Assembly: GCF_013778305.1 (NCBI RefSeq)
Contig: NZ_JACEIC010000002.1
Span: 623,708 to 687,707, forward strand
Length of the DNA stretch: 64,000 nt
Source: Nocardioides agri
GTDB lineage: Bacteria > Actinomycetota > Actinomycetes > Propionibacteriales > Nocardioidaceae
Direction of reading: 5' to 3'
How positions within the stretch are numbered: the stretch's first letter is position 1; each line of letters opens with the position of its first letter. The translations under genes were made by a program, and so were the position numbers. Below, in pieces: positions 40,130 through 48,083 of this stretch. The notes under the pieces were generated by a model, which worked only from the letters and a program-made list of their open reading frames with translations, did no database searches and had not been told where the DNA came from.

Positions 40130-41851
40130 TCACGAGAGCGTGAGCGTGATGGTCCCGACGTAGCTGCCGGCCTTCTGGTTGGCTCCGACGCTCAGCGACA
40201 GGGCGGCGTCGACCAGGGTGTCGCCACCGCTGGCCCCGTCGGCCCCCAGCGCCGTGGTGGCCACGGAGCAGACCGGCAACGCGGTCGTGGAGTTGGTGAA
40301 GGCACCGGCCGAGCCCGTCGTCACGGTGTCGTCGTTGTTCGTGGCCGACGGAGCGCAGTTCGGCGTCCACGACAGCTTGTCCGGCGTGATCGTCGCCGGG
40401 CCGGTCAGGCCCGAGAACTTGCCGGTCAGCGACCACCCGAGGGCACCGCCGCGGTAGTCCTTGACGGTGACCTGCCGGAGCGCACCGGTGACCGAGTGCG
40501 CCGTTCCGTCGAGCGTGAAGCCCGGCATCAGGATGGTGCCGGAGGCCTTCGACGCGGTCAGGTTGCCGGCCGTGATGTCGAGGTTCATGGTCTGCACGAG
40601 CGAGCAGCTGCCCGTCGTCGCGGAGCCGACCTTGGCGTTGCACGTGTCACCGGAGAAGGTGAACGGCGCGCTGGCGAAGACCGAGACCACCGGCGAGGCC
40701 GAGTGGAGCCGGCTGCCGCCGACGAACGCGGTGGTCGGGTCGACGACCGTGAACGTGCCGTGGATGTGACCGGTGCCGTCAGCGGTGACGTCGATCGTCG
40801 CGTCACCCGTGGGGCCCGGCGGGATCGGCGGCGGAGGCTTGTAGCCACCGACCGTGACGGTCTGGTTGGGGTCCCAGTTGTCTCCGTCGAAGGTGACGAT
40901 GGTGCTTGCGCCGCCACCGCTGATGTTGGTGGTGAAGGTCGGGGCGGCCAGGACCTTGATCGGGGTCAGGCTGACGTCGCCCCCGAGCGTGACCTTGAGC
41001 GCGCGGTCGCCGGTCCCCGGGTTGGAGATCACGGTCAGCGAGCCCGAGCCGGTGCCGTCGCCGGCGACGGTGACGGAGCCCGGCGTGGCGTCGCAGGACG
41101 AGCCGGCCGTGTTGCAGAGCTCGACCGCCGCCGTGCCACCCGAGGTGAAGTTCGAGACGTTGAAGTTGATCGTGTCGCCCTTGCGCGCATAGCCGTTCAC
41201 GACCTGGTTGGTGACCGAGCTGATCGTCGCCGTCGGGCCGGTGGCCGTGAACGACGTCGAGATGTTGGTGTCGAGCGGAGTGGTGGCCGGGTTCACGCCG
41301 CCACTGGGCGCGACCTTGATGCCCGTGCTCTGACCGTTGCACGCGACCCGGGTGGAGAAGGTCGGGATGTCGTAGTAGACCTTCCTCAGCTTGATCGTCT
41401 GGGTGCCGGCACTGGCGATGGCGTACGACCCGGTGATGGTGTCACCCGGGATCGGCGCCGATCCGCCGGCCGAGAACGGCTTGCTGATCGCCGGCAGGTT
41501 GGTGCCGTTGACGGAGAAGTAGTAGTACACGACGCCGCTGGCCGGCGGACCACCGTTGGTCGGGCCCTCGTTGAAGGTGAGCGAGAAGTTGCGGGTGCCG
41601 CCGACCGCGGCGGACCCGCTCGACGTCAGGACGTAGTCAGCCGGACCGGGGTTCGCCCACGGCGCCAGCGTCGACGACGTCTGGCTCGCCGGGAGGGTGT
41701 CCTCGATGTTGGCAGGCGTTGTCGGCGTGTAGACCCAGCAGCCGCCGGTCGGCGTCGTCGCCGACGCTGGCCCGGCTACCGCGACGAGCGCGCCACCGGT
41801 CGCGAGGGTGACGATTGCCGCCCCCGCCAAGAAACGATTCTTGAACCTCAT
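40130..41851 (-). CDS. WxL-like secreted surface protein with SGGCW domain
   Basis: This 573-residue exported protein has a signal peptide (MRFKNRFLAGAAIVTLATGG to ASA). The N-terminal domain runs from PTGGCWVY to RVACNGQSTG. A central set of beta domains follows, with VTVAGDGTGSGSLTV and ATFTTNISGGG-like strands. The C-terminal region has LSWTPNCAPSA and ends AGSYVGTITLTLS, the usual close of WxL domains, which bind peptidoglycan non-covalently. No membrane helix or LPXTG is seen at the C-terminus. The DUF916-like gene downstream fits a WxL partner. A function in binding the substrate surface is inferred. Confidence 0.8.
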   Translation of the reverse strand: MRFKNRFLAGAAIVTLATGGALVAVAGPASATTPTGGCWVYTPTTPANIEDTLPASQTSSTLAPWANPGPADYVLTSSGSAAVGGTRNFSLTFNEGPTNGGPPASGVVYYYFSVNGTNLPAISKPFSAGGSAPIPGDTITGSYAIASAGTQTIKLRKVYYDIPTFSTRVACNGQSTGIKVAPSGGVNPATTPLDTNISTSFTATGPTATISSVTNQVVNGYARKGDTINFNVSNFTSGGTAAVELCNTAGSSCDATPGSVTVAGDGTGSGSLTVISNPGTGDRALKVTLGGDVSLTPIKVLAAPTFTTNISGGGASTIVTFDGDNWDPNQTVTVGGYKPPPPIPPGPTGDATIDVTADGTGHIHGTFTVVDPTTAFVGGSRLHSASPVVSVFASAPFTFSGDTCNAKVGSATTGSCSLVQTMNLDITAGNLTASKASGTILMPGFTLDGTAHSVTGALRQVTVKDYRGGALGWSLTGKFSGLTGPATITPDKLSWTPNCAPSATNNDDTVTTGSAGAFTNSTTALPVCSVATTALGADGASGGDTLVDAALSLSVGANQKAGSYVGTITLTLS

Positions 41852-41978
41852 CTACCCGTTTTCCCCTTTCGGGTATGGCCAGGTCGCGTGCGGCCGGGCC
41901 ATGTGTGAGTTCGCAAGACCTGTCCCTGCGGTGCGCCCATCTGGGTGCGCAGTGACGGAAGATTCCGCCCGTAGATGA

Positions 41979-42001
41979 GATATTGTCAATGATATATTGT
42001 A
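41979..42001. promoter_or_regulatory. Double AT-rich element, divergent sortase 2/WxL promoter
   Basis: GATATTGTC (41979-41987) is followed by AATGATATATTGTA (41988-42001), which looks like a tandem copy of one half of the shared motif. TATATT at 41993-41998 would be the -10 of sortase 2, with a leader of about 38 nt. The WxL-like gene is divergent, with a longer leader of about 125 nt. Confidence 0.6.
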
Positions 42002-42042
42002 AATTCCCTCAAAATTCGTCGGGTGTCTGGACGAGGTGCCGA

Positions 42043-42720
42043 ATGGGGTTGGGCGCGGTAATTCGTGTGGCGACCCGGGTGGTCGCGGAGATCTTCCTGA
42101 CCCTTGGCCTGCTCGTCGTGGCGTTTGTCGTCTACCTGCTCATCTGGAGTGACGTGCAGAGCGCCCACGCGCAGAGCCGGCTGCGGGCGACGTTCGAGGC
42201 CCAGGTCGAGCAGGCACACCGAGTCCACGCCGTCGGTCCTGGGGTCACCACGGTCGTAGCACCCGCGCCCGACACCGGCTCCGCCGTGGGCGTCATGACC
42301 ATCCCCCGTCTCGGCGACGACTGGTCCTGGGTGATGGTCGAGGGGGTCGCCGACGCGGACCTCGCCAAGGGTCCGGGGCACTTCCCCGGCACCGCGATGC
42401 CCGGCCAGCCCGGCAACTTCGCGGTCGCCGGACACCGGGCCACCCACGGGGAGCCGTTCGCCCACCTCGACGGGCTGCGCAGGGGCGACGAGGTTGTCGT
42501 CGAGACCACGACGGACACCTACACCTACGTCGTGGACCGCAGCGAGATCGTCTCCCCCGACCTCGTCTCCGTCCTCGATCCCGTGCCCGGGCAGCCGGAC
42601 GCCCGCCCGAAGCGCGCCCTGCTGACCCTCGTCACCTGCAACCCGCGCTGGGGCTCGAGCGAGCGGCTGATCGTCACCGGCCATCTCCGCGGCCGCGCGA
42701 TCCTCGCCGAGGAGGACTGA
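42043..42720 (+). CDS. Class E-like sortase 2
   Basis: This 225-residue paralogue of sortase 1 has an N-terminal membrane helix (EIFLTLGLLVVAFVVYLLIW). His131 is in VAGHRATHG, Cys199 in LVTCNPRW and Arg208 in SSERLIV. I chose ATG 42043, preceded by GAGGTG, because it aligns with the start of sortase 1; the open frame extends to a TTG at 41983. The 52-residue membrane protein begins 2 nt after its stop. Two near-identical active sites suggest the copies serve different substrates or amounts. Confidence 0.9.
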   Translation: MGLGAVIRVATRVVAEIFLTLGLLVVAFVVYLLIWSDVQSAHAQSRLRATFEAQVEQAHRVHAVGPGVTTVVAPAPDTGSAVGVMTIPRLGDDWSWVMVEGVADADLAKGPGHFPGTAMPGQPGNFAVAGHRATHGEPFAHLDGLRRGDEVVVETTTDTYTYVVDRSEIVSPDLVSVLDPVPGQPDARPKRALLTLVTCNPRWGSSERLIVTGHLRGRAILAEED

Positions 42721-42722
42721 GG

Positions 42723-42881
42723 ATGTACCGCTTCGTCTGGCGACAGCTGCCCGGCCCCCTGCCGGTCCGGATCCTGCTGAGCCTCGCCCTCGGCGTCGCC
42801 GTGCTCGCGGCGCTCTACCTCGTGGTCTTCCCCGCCCTGGAGCCGATCCTCTCCGTCGAGGACATCACGCTCGGCCCGTGA
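42723..42881 (+). CDS. 52-residue one-helix membrane protein, sortase-linked
   Basis: ATG 42723 opens MYRFVWRQLPGPLPVR, a hydrophobic helix, then FPALEPILSVEDITLGP. It is too short for most gene callers but is homologous and equal in length to the protein at 36116-36274. It lies 2 nt after the sortase 2 stop, so it is in the sortase operon. A role in sortase placement is possible. Confidence 0.8.
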   Translation: MYRFVWRQLPGPLPVRILLSLALGVAVLAALYLVVFPALEPILSVEDITLGP

Positions 42882-42901
42882 CGGCGCCGGGCCGGGGCGG
42901 C

Positions 42902-43648
42902 TCAGTGGTCGCGCAGGAGGCTCCCGTAGCCGTGGAGCCTCTCCTCGATGCCGTTGTCGCGCAGCGCCATCCACCAGGTGGCGGCGTTGATCGCGATGAC
43001 CGGCTTGCCGAGCCACCGCTCGGCCTCGTCGGCGAGCTCGGTCATGCACAGGTTGGTGCCGCACTGCACGATCGCGTCGACCTCGGGCCCGTCGACCTCG
43101 ATGATCGCCTCGCGCAGCGTCTGCTCCGACACGTGGGCGATGGAGACCGCCGAGGGGCAGCACAGGCCCTTGACCCTGCCGACCTCGAAGCCGAGCTCGG
43201 TGAAGAACCTGCGGACGTTGGCGTCGCCGATCGGGGTGTACGGCGTCACGACGCCGATCCTCCGCGCGCCGAAGAGCTTCAGCGCGCGCTCGCACGCCTC
43301 GGCACCGGTGGCCACGTCGAGGCCGCCCGAGAGCTCCTTGATCTGCGCCACGAACTGGCGGTTGCCCTCGACCCCGTCCCAGAACGTCTCGGCGCTCATG
43401 CCCATGACCATGTAGTCGGGCTGCATGGTCATGATCCCCTCGACGCAGTCGGCCATCGAGGCGCGGATCTGCTCGAGCAGCGCCTCCATGCCCTCGTCGT
43501 CGCCGATCCGGCCGTCGCGGATCAGGATCCGGCCGTAGTGCGAGGTGACGCCCGGGACCCGCATCATGTCGAACTCGGGCTGGACGATCGTGTTGGTGCT
43601 CGGGGCGATCACGCCGAACTTGCGGCGGTAGCCGAGACGATCGGTCAC
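42902..43648 (-). CDS. Asp/Glu racemase-superfamily, maleate isomerase/AMDase-like
   Basis: This 248-residue protein matches the maleate cis-trans isomerase / arylmalonate decarboxylase group. GVIAPSTNTIVQPEF is near residue 12 and IVQCGTNLCM near 193, with catalytic Cys196. INAATWW is near 225. The first catalytic Cys of maleate isomerases should lie near 82-85, but the segment reads YMVMGMSAET. Only the second Cys is therefore present, as in arylmalonate decarboxylases. GTG 43648 overlaps the membrane-protein stop. It ends the operon of RCCR-like and Rieske genes. Isomerisation or decarboxylation of an alkyl-maleate is a reasonable guess. Confidence 0.82.
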   Translation of the reverse strand: MTDRLGYRRKFGVIAPSTNTIVQPEFDMMRVPGVTSHYGRILIRDGRIGDDEGMEALLEQIRASMADCVEGIMTMQPDYMVMGMSAETFWDGVEGNRQFVAQIKELSGGLDVATGAEACERALKLFGARRIGVVTPYTPIGDANVRRFFTELGFEVGRVKGLCCPSAVSIAHVSEQTLREAIIEVDGPEVDAIVQCGTNLCMTELADEAERWLGKPVIAINAATWWMALRDNGIEERLHGYGSLLRDH

Positions 43649-44325
43649 CGACGTGCTCCTGCGCTGATCGGGGTGGGGGCGTCGGCCGACGTCACCCGCT
43701 TGCGGATCCCGAGGGCGCCGAGCAGGAAGCAGAGCTGGACGAGGGAGTTGGTGGCCTGCTCCAGCCACTGCAGCTCCTCGGACTGGTGCGGTCGTGCGGC
43801 GAGCGGCGGCAGCACCAGCGTGCCGACGATGTAGACCGCGTAGAACACGACGCCCGCCGCGAACCCGTGGCGGCGCGACAGCCGGATCCCGAGGACACCG
43901 ACGAAGACCGCGAAGACGGCGGCGACGATCAGCAGCGGCCAGGTGTCCCCCACCGCGAGCGCGGCGGCACCTCCGGCCACCGGTGCGACGAGGAACGGCC
44001 ACCACGACGCCTGCCGCCCCCGCCAGACGCCGACCAGCGCGCAGGCGATGCCCGCGAACCCGAAGGCCAGGCACGGGAAGAGCAGGTGCTCGAGGACCGG
44101 GTAGTCGCGGCACGGCTCCGCGGCGACCAGGGTCTTCCACAGCGCCTTGCAGAAGCCCCCGAGGGTGACGAGGGCGCCGGCCAGCAGCGCGGGCACGCGG
44201 ACGGCGGGCAGGGCGCGCCCGGCCGCCTGCCCGAGGACCACGGTCCCGGCGCCGGCCAGCAGCACCGGCACGAAGTCCTCGAGCGCCAGCGCGAGGCCGT
44301 ACTCGGTGCACGGGTCGACGGCCAT
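43645..44325 (-). CDS. Polytopic membrane protein of unknown function
   Basis: This 226-residue protein has about six or seven hydrophobic helices (for example FVPVLLAGAGTVVLGQAAG, LLFPCLAFGFAGIACALVGV, GDTWPLLIVAAVFAVFVGVL, GVVFYAVYIVGTLVLPPLA). It has Cys residues near 6, 59 and 71 that are well placed for the outer face. I do not recognise the family. ATG 44325 overlaps the SDR stop, so it is co-translated with the tetrapyrrole-like operon. Transport or anchoring of the pathway at the membrane is possible. Confidence 0.75.
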   Translation of the reverse strand: MAVDPCTEYGLALALEDFVPVLLAGAGTVVLGQAAGRALPAVRVPALLAGALVTLGGFCKALWKTLVAAEPCRDYPVLEHLLFPCLAFGFAGIACALVGVWRGRQASWWPFLVAPVAGGAAALAVGDTWPLLIVAAVFAVFVGVLGIRLSRRHGFAAGVVFYAVYIVGTLVLPPLAARPHQSEELQWLEQATNSLVQLCFLLGALGIRKRVTSADAPTPISAGARR

Positions 44326-45140
44326 CAGGCCGTCGCCTCGGCGAAGATGTCGCGCTTCTTGAAGCCCGCGGTCGCGAACCGGCCGAACGCCTTCGACCTC
44401 GTCAGCCATGCCACCCGGGTGCCGGACCTCTGGGCCCCGAGGACCCCGTCGGCGAGGTAGGGGGTCACGGTCTCGACGCGGTCGCCGAGGATGTTGAAGA
44501 TCTTGCGAGCCTGCTCGAAGGCCTCGGGCTGGCCGTCGTAGTCGTCCACGAGCAGGTCGGTGGCGACGATGCCCGGCGACACGAAGCCGACCTTGACGCT
44601 CGTGCCCCTGGTCTCCTTGACCAGGGACTCGGTCAGGTAGGTCACCGCACGCTTCGAGGCGCCGTAGGTCGCCATGCCGGGCTGCACCTGGCCGGTGGAG
44701 CCGAAGCCCTCCATGTTCCAGATCCAGCCGCCGGCGGGCTGCTGCTGCATCCCGGCCAGCGCGACCACGCACCCGTTGGTGGCGCCGAAGAGGTTGGTGG
44801 CGACCACGTCGGCCACGGTTCCCTCCGCGACCTCGGTCAGGGGACGGCGTGGCGCGGAGATGCCGGCGTTGTTGATCCAGACGTCGACCGCGCCGTACGT
44901 CGCGACGGCGTGGTCCCACAGCGCCTGCACGGACTCGCGCCGGGTGACGTCCGCAGGGACGCCGGTCACCCGCCCCGGCGCCGCGGCGCCGAGCTCGGCC
45001 GCCGCGTCGCGCACGCTCGTGTCCGACCTGCCGCAGATCACCACCCGGCAGCCGCGGGCGAGCATCTCCCTGGCCAGGCCGAGGCCGATGCCCCGGGTGC
45101 CGCCGGTGATGACGACGACCCTGCCGGACGCGGCGCTCAC
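44325..45140 (-). CDS. SDR family reductase, NOL/NYC1-like
   Basis: This 271-residue SDR has ITGGTRGIG at 11-19, NNAG at 90-93 and catalytic Y159/K163 in YGASK. The region WNMEGFGSTG (141-150) then YGASKRAVTYLTESL, and SPGIVATDLLV (188-198), resembles plant NOL, where I recall FNIDGAGSDG, YGATKRSVVHLTKSL and SPGMVTTDLLM. The C-terminal segment NILGDRVETVTPYLADGVL fits as well. Plant NOL reduces the C7 formyl of chlorophyll b. GTG 45140 overlaps the next stop. Chlorophyll b reductase-like activity is inferred from family and neighbours. Confidence 0.82.
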   Translation of the reverse strand: MSAASGRVVVITGGTRGIGLGLAREMLARGCRVVICGRSDTSVRDAAAELGAAAPGRVTGVPADVTRRESVQALWDHAVATYGAVDVWINNAGISAPRRPLTEVAEGTVADVVATNLFGATNGCVVALAGMQQQPAGGWIWNMEGFGSTGQVQPGMATYGASKRAVTYLTESLVKETRGTSVKVGFVSPGIVATDLLVDDYDGQPEAFEQARKIFNILGDRVETVTPYLADGVLGAQRSGTRVAWLTRSKAFGRFATAGFKKRDIFAEATA

Positions 45141-46102
45141 GCGGTCTCCCAGGTCAGCAGGCCGTGCACGAAGTGCGTGGTGGTGTCGCCGCGGAAGAGC
45201 TGCCACACGACGGCGAGCTCGCGGGTGTCGGCGTCGATGAGGACCTCGCGGCCCTTGATCTTCTCGACGCCACGGGCGTCGGGCCCGACCAGGTGCTGGC
45301 TGGTGAAGAGCGCGCGGCCGTACGACGTCGCGTTGCCGAAGACCTCGGGGCCCTCGTACTGGGTGCGAGCACCGTCGCGGACCCGCTCGAAGCCGTAGCT
45401 GCGGTCCAGCGCCCCGGTCCACGTGACCTGCTGGCGGGCCCGGCGCAGCGAGATCGGGTCGTGCTCGATGGTGACCTCGACGGTGCCCAGGTCGCTCTGG
45501 TCGGCGGCGTTGACGAAGAGGGTGCCGGTCCAGGCCCCCTTCTCCTTGGTCGGCAGCACCTGCGGCACCGAGCCGCGCCGCGTCTCCAGGTCGATCCAGT
45601 CGGTGACGAACTGCTGGGTCGCCGGGTTGGTCTCGCTGTCGAACGTGCGCTTGTAGATGCCGTTGAAGACCGCGCAGACCGCCCAGCCGTCGTGCAGGAC
45701 CGAGGAGTAGACCTGGGTCTCGCCGTCGGGCAGCACCTGGTTCCAGGTGCGCAGGTCGGCCTGCCAGCCGGGCGAGTAGTAGTGCGCGTCTACGAACAGT
45801 CCGTAGGGCTGGCCGGTGCCGTAGAAGTCCGGGCCGCAGTAGACCCGGTTCTCGTCGGAGTCGACGATGCCGAAGTCGAACTGCGCACCGAGCTCGAAGC
45901 GGTTGCGGAGCGGGCCGCTGGCCTCCAGGCGGGTGTTCATCCAGTAGCGGGCGACACCGTCCTCGACCACGCTCGCGCGGTCGACCCGCTCGAAGCCGAC
46001 GTGGTTGCCCTGGGCGTCGAAGAGGCCCGGGCGGCCGTGCCACTCCCCCTCGATGCGCTTCTGCCAGGTGCTGGTCTCCACGCCCTCGTCGACGGCGGTC
46101 AT
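45137..46102 (-). CDS. Beta-barrel-like protein of unknown function
   Basis: This 321-residue soluble protein is rich in Trp, Tyr and Gly. It has alternating strands such as WQKRIEGEWHGRPGLFD, ARYWMNTRLEAS, NRVYCGPDFYGT and QVYSSVLHDGWAVCAVFNGI. The pattern suggests a lipocalin- or calycin-like barrel that could bind a hydrophobic ligand. I do not recognise the family with certainty. It is coupled by ATGA overlaps between a bilin-reductase-fold gene and the NOL-like SDR. Ligand carrier or chromophore-handling protein is a speculation from that context. Confidence 0.72.
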   Translation of the reverse strand: MTAVDEGVETSTWQKRIEGEWHGRPGLFDAQGNHVGFERVDRASVVEDGVARYWMNTRLEASGPLRNRFELGAQFDFGIVDSDENRVYCGPDFYGTGQPYGLFVDAHYYSPGWQADLRTWNQVLPDGETQVYSSVLHDGWAVCAVFNGIYKRTFDSETNPATQQFVTDWIDLETRRGSVPQVLPTKEKGAWTGTLFVNAADQSDLGTVEVTIEHDPISLRRARQQVTWTGALDRSYGFERVRDGARTQYEGPEVFGNATSYGRALFTSQHLVGPDARGVEKIKGREVLIDADTRELAVVWQLFRGDTTTHFVHGLLTWETA

Positions 46103-46848
46103 GCGTTCTCCCCCGGGATCGAGTTGTCGAGCAGCAGGCCGCGCACGGCCTCCATCTGCTCGATGCCGATGAGCTGCTCCACCTGGGCCCAGACCTTGTC
46201 GACGTCGGGGCTGAAGATGTTGGCGCGGTTGCGCTCGTCGCGCGCGGCCAGGTCGGTGTCCGCCACGTCGGCGGCGACCTCGGCCGGCACCCCGCCCTCG
46301 ACGAGGGCGAACCAGTGCTCCAGGTAGGCCTTGACCGGCTCGTCGATCGAGCGGAACGCCTCCTCGTCGGCGCGGTGCACCAGCATCCAGGGAGACATCA
46401 TCGCGAACTGGCGCGGGCCGATCGCGGTCTTGGTCAGGCCGGGGCGGCCGGTGACCTCCTCGAACGTCGTGTCCAGCGGCGTGTGCGCCCAGTCCAGGTA
46501 GGCCAGGTGGGTGCCGAGGTCGGCACGCGGGATCAGGTCGAGGTGGAAGGCGTAGGTGCCCTGGCCGAAGACCGAGTCCAACGTGAAGTGCGGGACCGGG
46601 ACGCCGGCCGGTGCGAACGCGAACACCATGTGGCTGTCGAGGCCGATCTGCGGCACCGCGAGGCCGACGTAGACGGCCTTGGCGATCCGGTCGCCGTGGA
46701 AGACCCGCGCCTCGCCGACCTCGCCGAACGGGACGGAGGTGAGCTCGAGCAGCGGGCCGCCGTCGGCGCCGGTCACCTCGGTGAGACCCCCGCGCTCGAC
46801 GATCGTGTCGAGGGTGCCGTGGCACAGGGCTCCGGACAGGCTGGTCAT
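46099..46848 (-). CDS. RCCR/bilin-reductase-fold protein B
   Basis: This 249-residue protein is a more distant member of the RCCR / ferredoxin-dependent bilin reductase group. It shows VPHFTLDSVF at 85-94, FHLDLIPRADL at 101-111, PRQFAMMSP at 145-153 and WFALVEGG near 179-186, in the same order as the two closer RCCR-like proteins. The C-terminal ARDERNRANIFSPDVDKVW is at 202-220. ATG 46848 overlaps the Rieske gene stop. Immediate coupling to a PaO-like oxygenase is the arrangement expected for oxygenase product reduction. Assignment is by motif order, not by a database search. Confidence 0.68.
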   Translation of the reverse strand: MTSLSGALCHGTLDTIVERGGLTEVTGADGGPLLELTSVPFGEVGEARVFHGDRIAKAVYVGLAVPQIGLDSHMVFAFAPAGVPVPHFTLDSVFGQGTYAFHLDLIPRADLGTHLAYLDWAHTPLDTTFEEVTGRPGLTKTAIGPRQFAMMSPWMLVHRADEEAFRSIDEPVKAYLEHWFALVEGGVPAEVAADVADTDLAARDERNRANIFSPDVDKVWAQVEQLIGIEQMEAVRGLLLDNSIPGENA

Positions 46849-48074
46849 CGCTTGATCTCCTCGATCGTGGAGTCGGACGTGGACAGGGAGTCAGTGCGGG
46901 GCACGTCGCCGCGGGCCGTGCGATCGGCGGTCCCGCGCAGCAGCTCCTTGCTGCGGACCTCCTTGAAGTTCCATGCGCTCGCGAGCTCGGGGACCTCCTT
47001 GCGGACCGGCGACGGGATCACCCGCTGCTCGACGCGGGCCGGGCCCTCCCCGACGATCGTGTTGCCCTCGACGCTCCAGCCGGCCTCGATGAGCTCCTGG
47101 CGGCGACGGCGGTAGAGGACGGCGTTGTAGTCGCTCTTGACGTGGAGCTCGTCGGAGAGGTCGAACGGCAGCAGCTCGGGGCGGACGGTGTCGACGATCG
47201 CCTGGTCCTCGTAGAGCACCTTGAAGACGCGACGGCGGGCGTCGCGGTCGGCCCACTTGCCCTTGAAGAACGTGCGCAGCGCGACGAACTTGACCAGCGT
47301 GGTCTCCTCGTCGATCGGCACGTTGACGTCGAAGATCTTGAGCTGGCCCATCGGCGTGGTGACGTCGAGCAGGATCATGTTCGGCAGGTACCAGGTCGTG
47401 GAGACCGGCACCGGCGGACGCTGCTGGAGGTCCTTGGTCTTGTTGGGGTTGAGCATCCCCCAGATGCCCTTGGAGTTCGGCGGGTTGAGCACCACCGACA
47501 CCTTGCAGTGCCACGGCGAGGTCTCGATCTCGAACTCCGGCACCTCCGGCTTCTCCTTGTTGCCGAACACACCGCCGTGCACGAACGGCGTGTGCGCGAC
47601 GTCCACGCCGTTCTCGAGGATCCGCTCGTAGTTGGACTTCCAGAGGAACTCGCCGGTGACGGCGCGGTAGTTCTCGGTGTCGTCGATGTCGGACCAGTCC
47701 GGGATCGGCGGGCGCTCCTCCTCCGGGAGGTCGCCCATGTAGACCCAGACGAACATGTACTTCTCCTGCACCGGGTAGGAGTCGATCCGCGCCTTGCGCG
47801 GGATGCCCTTGTCCGGGTGCGCGGGGATCTTCTGCACCTCGCCGTTCGGCTTGTACTCCCAGCCGTGGTAGGGGCACACGATGCAGTCGCCCTTGATCTC
47901 GCCACTCGACAGCGCCGCGCCACGGTGCACGCAGAGGTCGGACATCGCGACGACCGAGTTGTCGCTGGTCTTGCGGTAGAGCACCAGCTGCTGGCCGAGG
48001 ATCTTGACCTTCTTGGGCTTCCCCGCGACCACGTCATGACTGAATTCGACGGCGTACCAGAAGTTCTTGAACAT
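46845..48074 (-). CDS. Rieske non-heme iron oxygenase, PaO-like
   Basis: This 409-residue oxygenase has a Rieske [2Fe-2S] site, C48-x-H50 in LCVHRGA and C67-x2-H70 in CPYHGWEY. The mononuclear iron motif is D158-x2-H161-x4-H166 in ENGVDVAHTPFVHGG. This combination fits the pheophorbide a oxygenase / vanillate demethylase group. Plant PaO opens the chlorin ring with O2. The plant C-terminal membrane helix is absent. ATG 48074 has an AGGAG site. It lies between chlorophyllase-like and bilin-reductase-fold genes. A reductase partner is not in the immediate operon. Demethylation or hydroxylation of another substrate remains possible. Confidence 0.85.
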   Translation of the reverse strand: MFKNFWYAVEFSHDVVAGKPKKVKILGQQLVLYRKTSDNSVVAMSDLCVHRGAALSSGEIKGDCIVCPYHGWEYKPNGEVQKIPAHPDKGIPRKARIDSYPVQEKYMFVWVYMGDLPEEERPPIPDWSDIDDTENYRAVTGEFLWKSNYERILENGVDVAHTPFVHGGVFGNKEKPEVPEFEIETSPWHCKVSVVLNPPNSKGIWGMLNPNKTKDLQQRPPVPVSTTWYLPNMILLDVTTPMGQLKIFDVNVPIDEETTLVKFVALRTFFKGKWADRDARRRVFKVLYEDQAIVDTVRPELLPFDLSDELHVKSDYNAVLYRRRRQELIEAGWSVEGNTIVGEGPARVEQRVIPSPVRKEVPELASAWNFKEVRSKELLRGTADRTARGDVPRTDSLSTSDSTIEEIKR

Positions 48075-48083
48075 GACTGTCTC

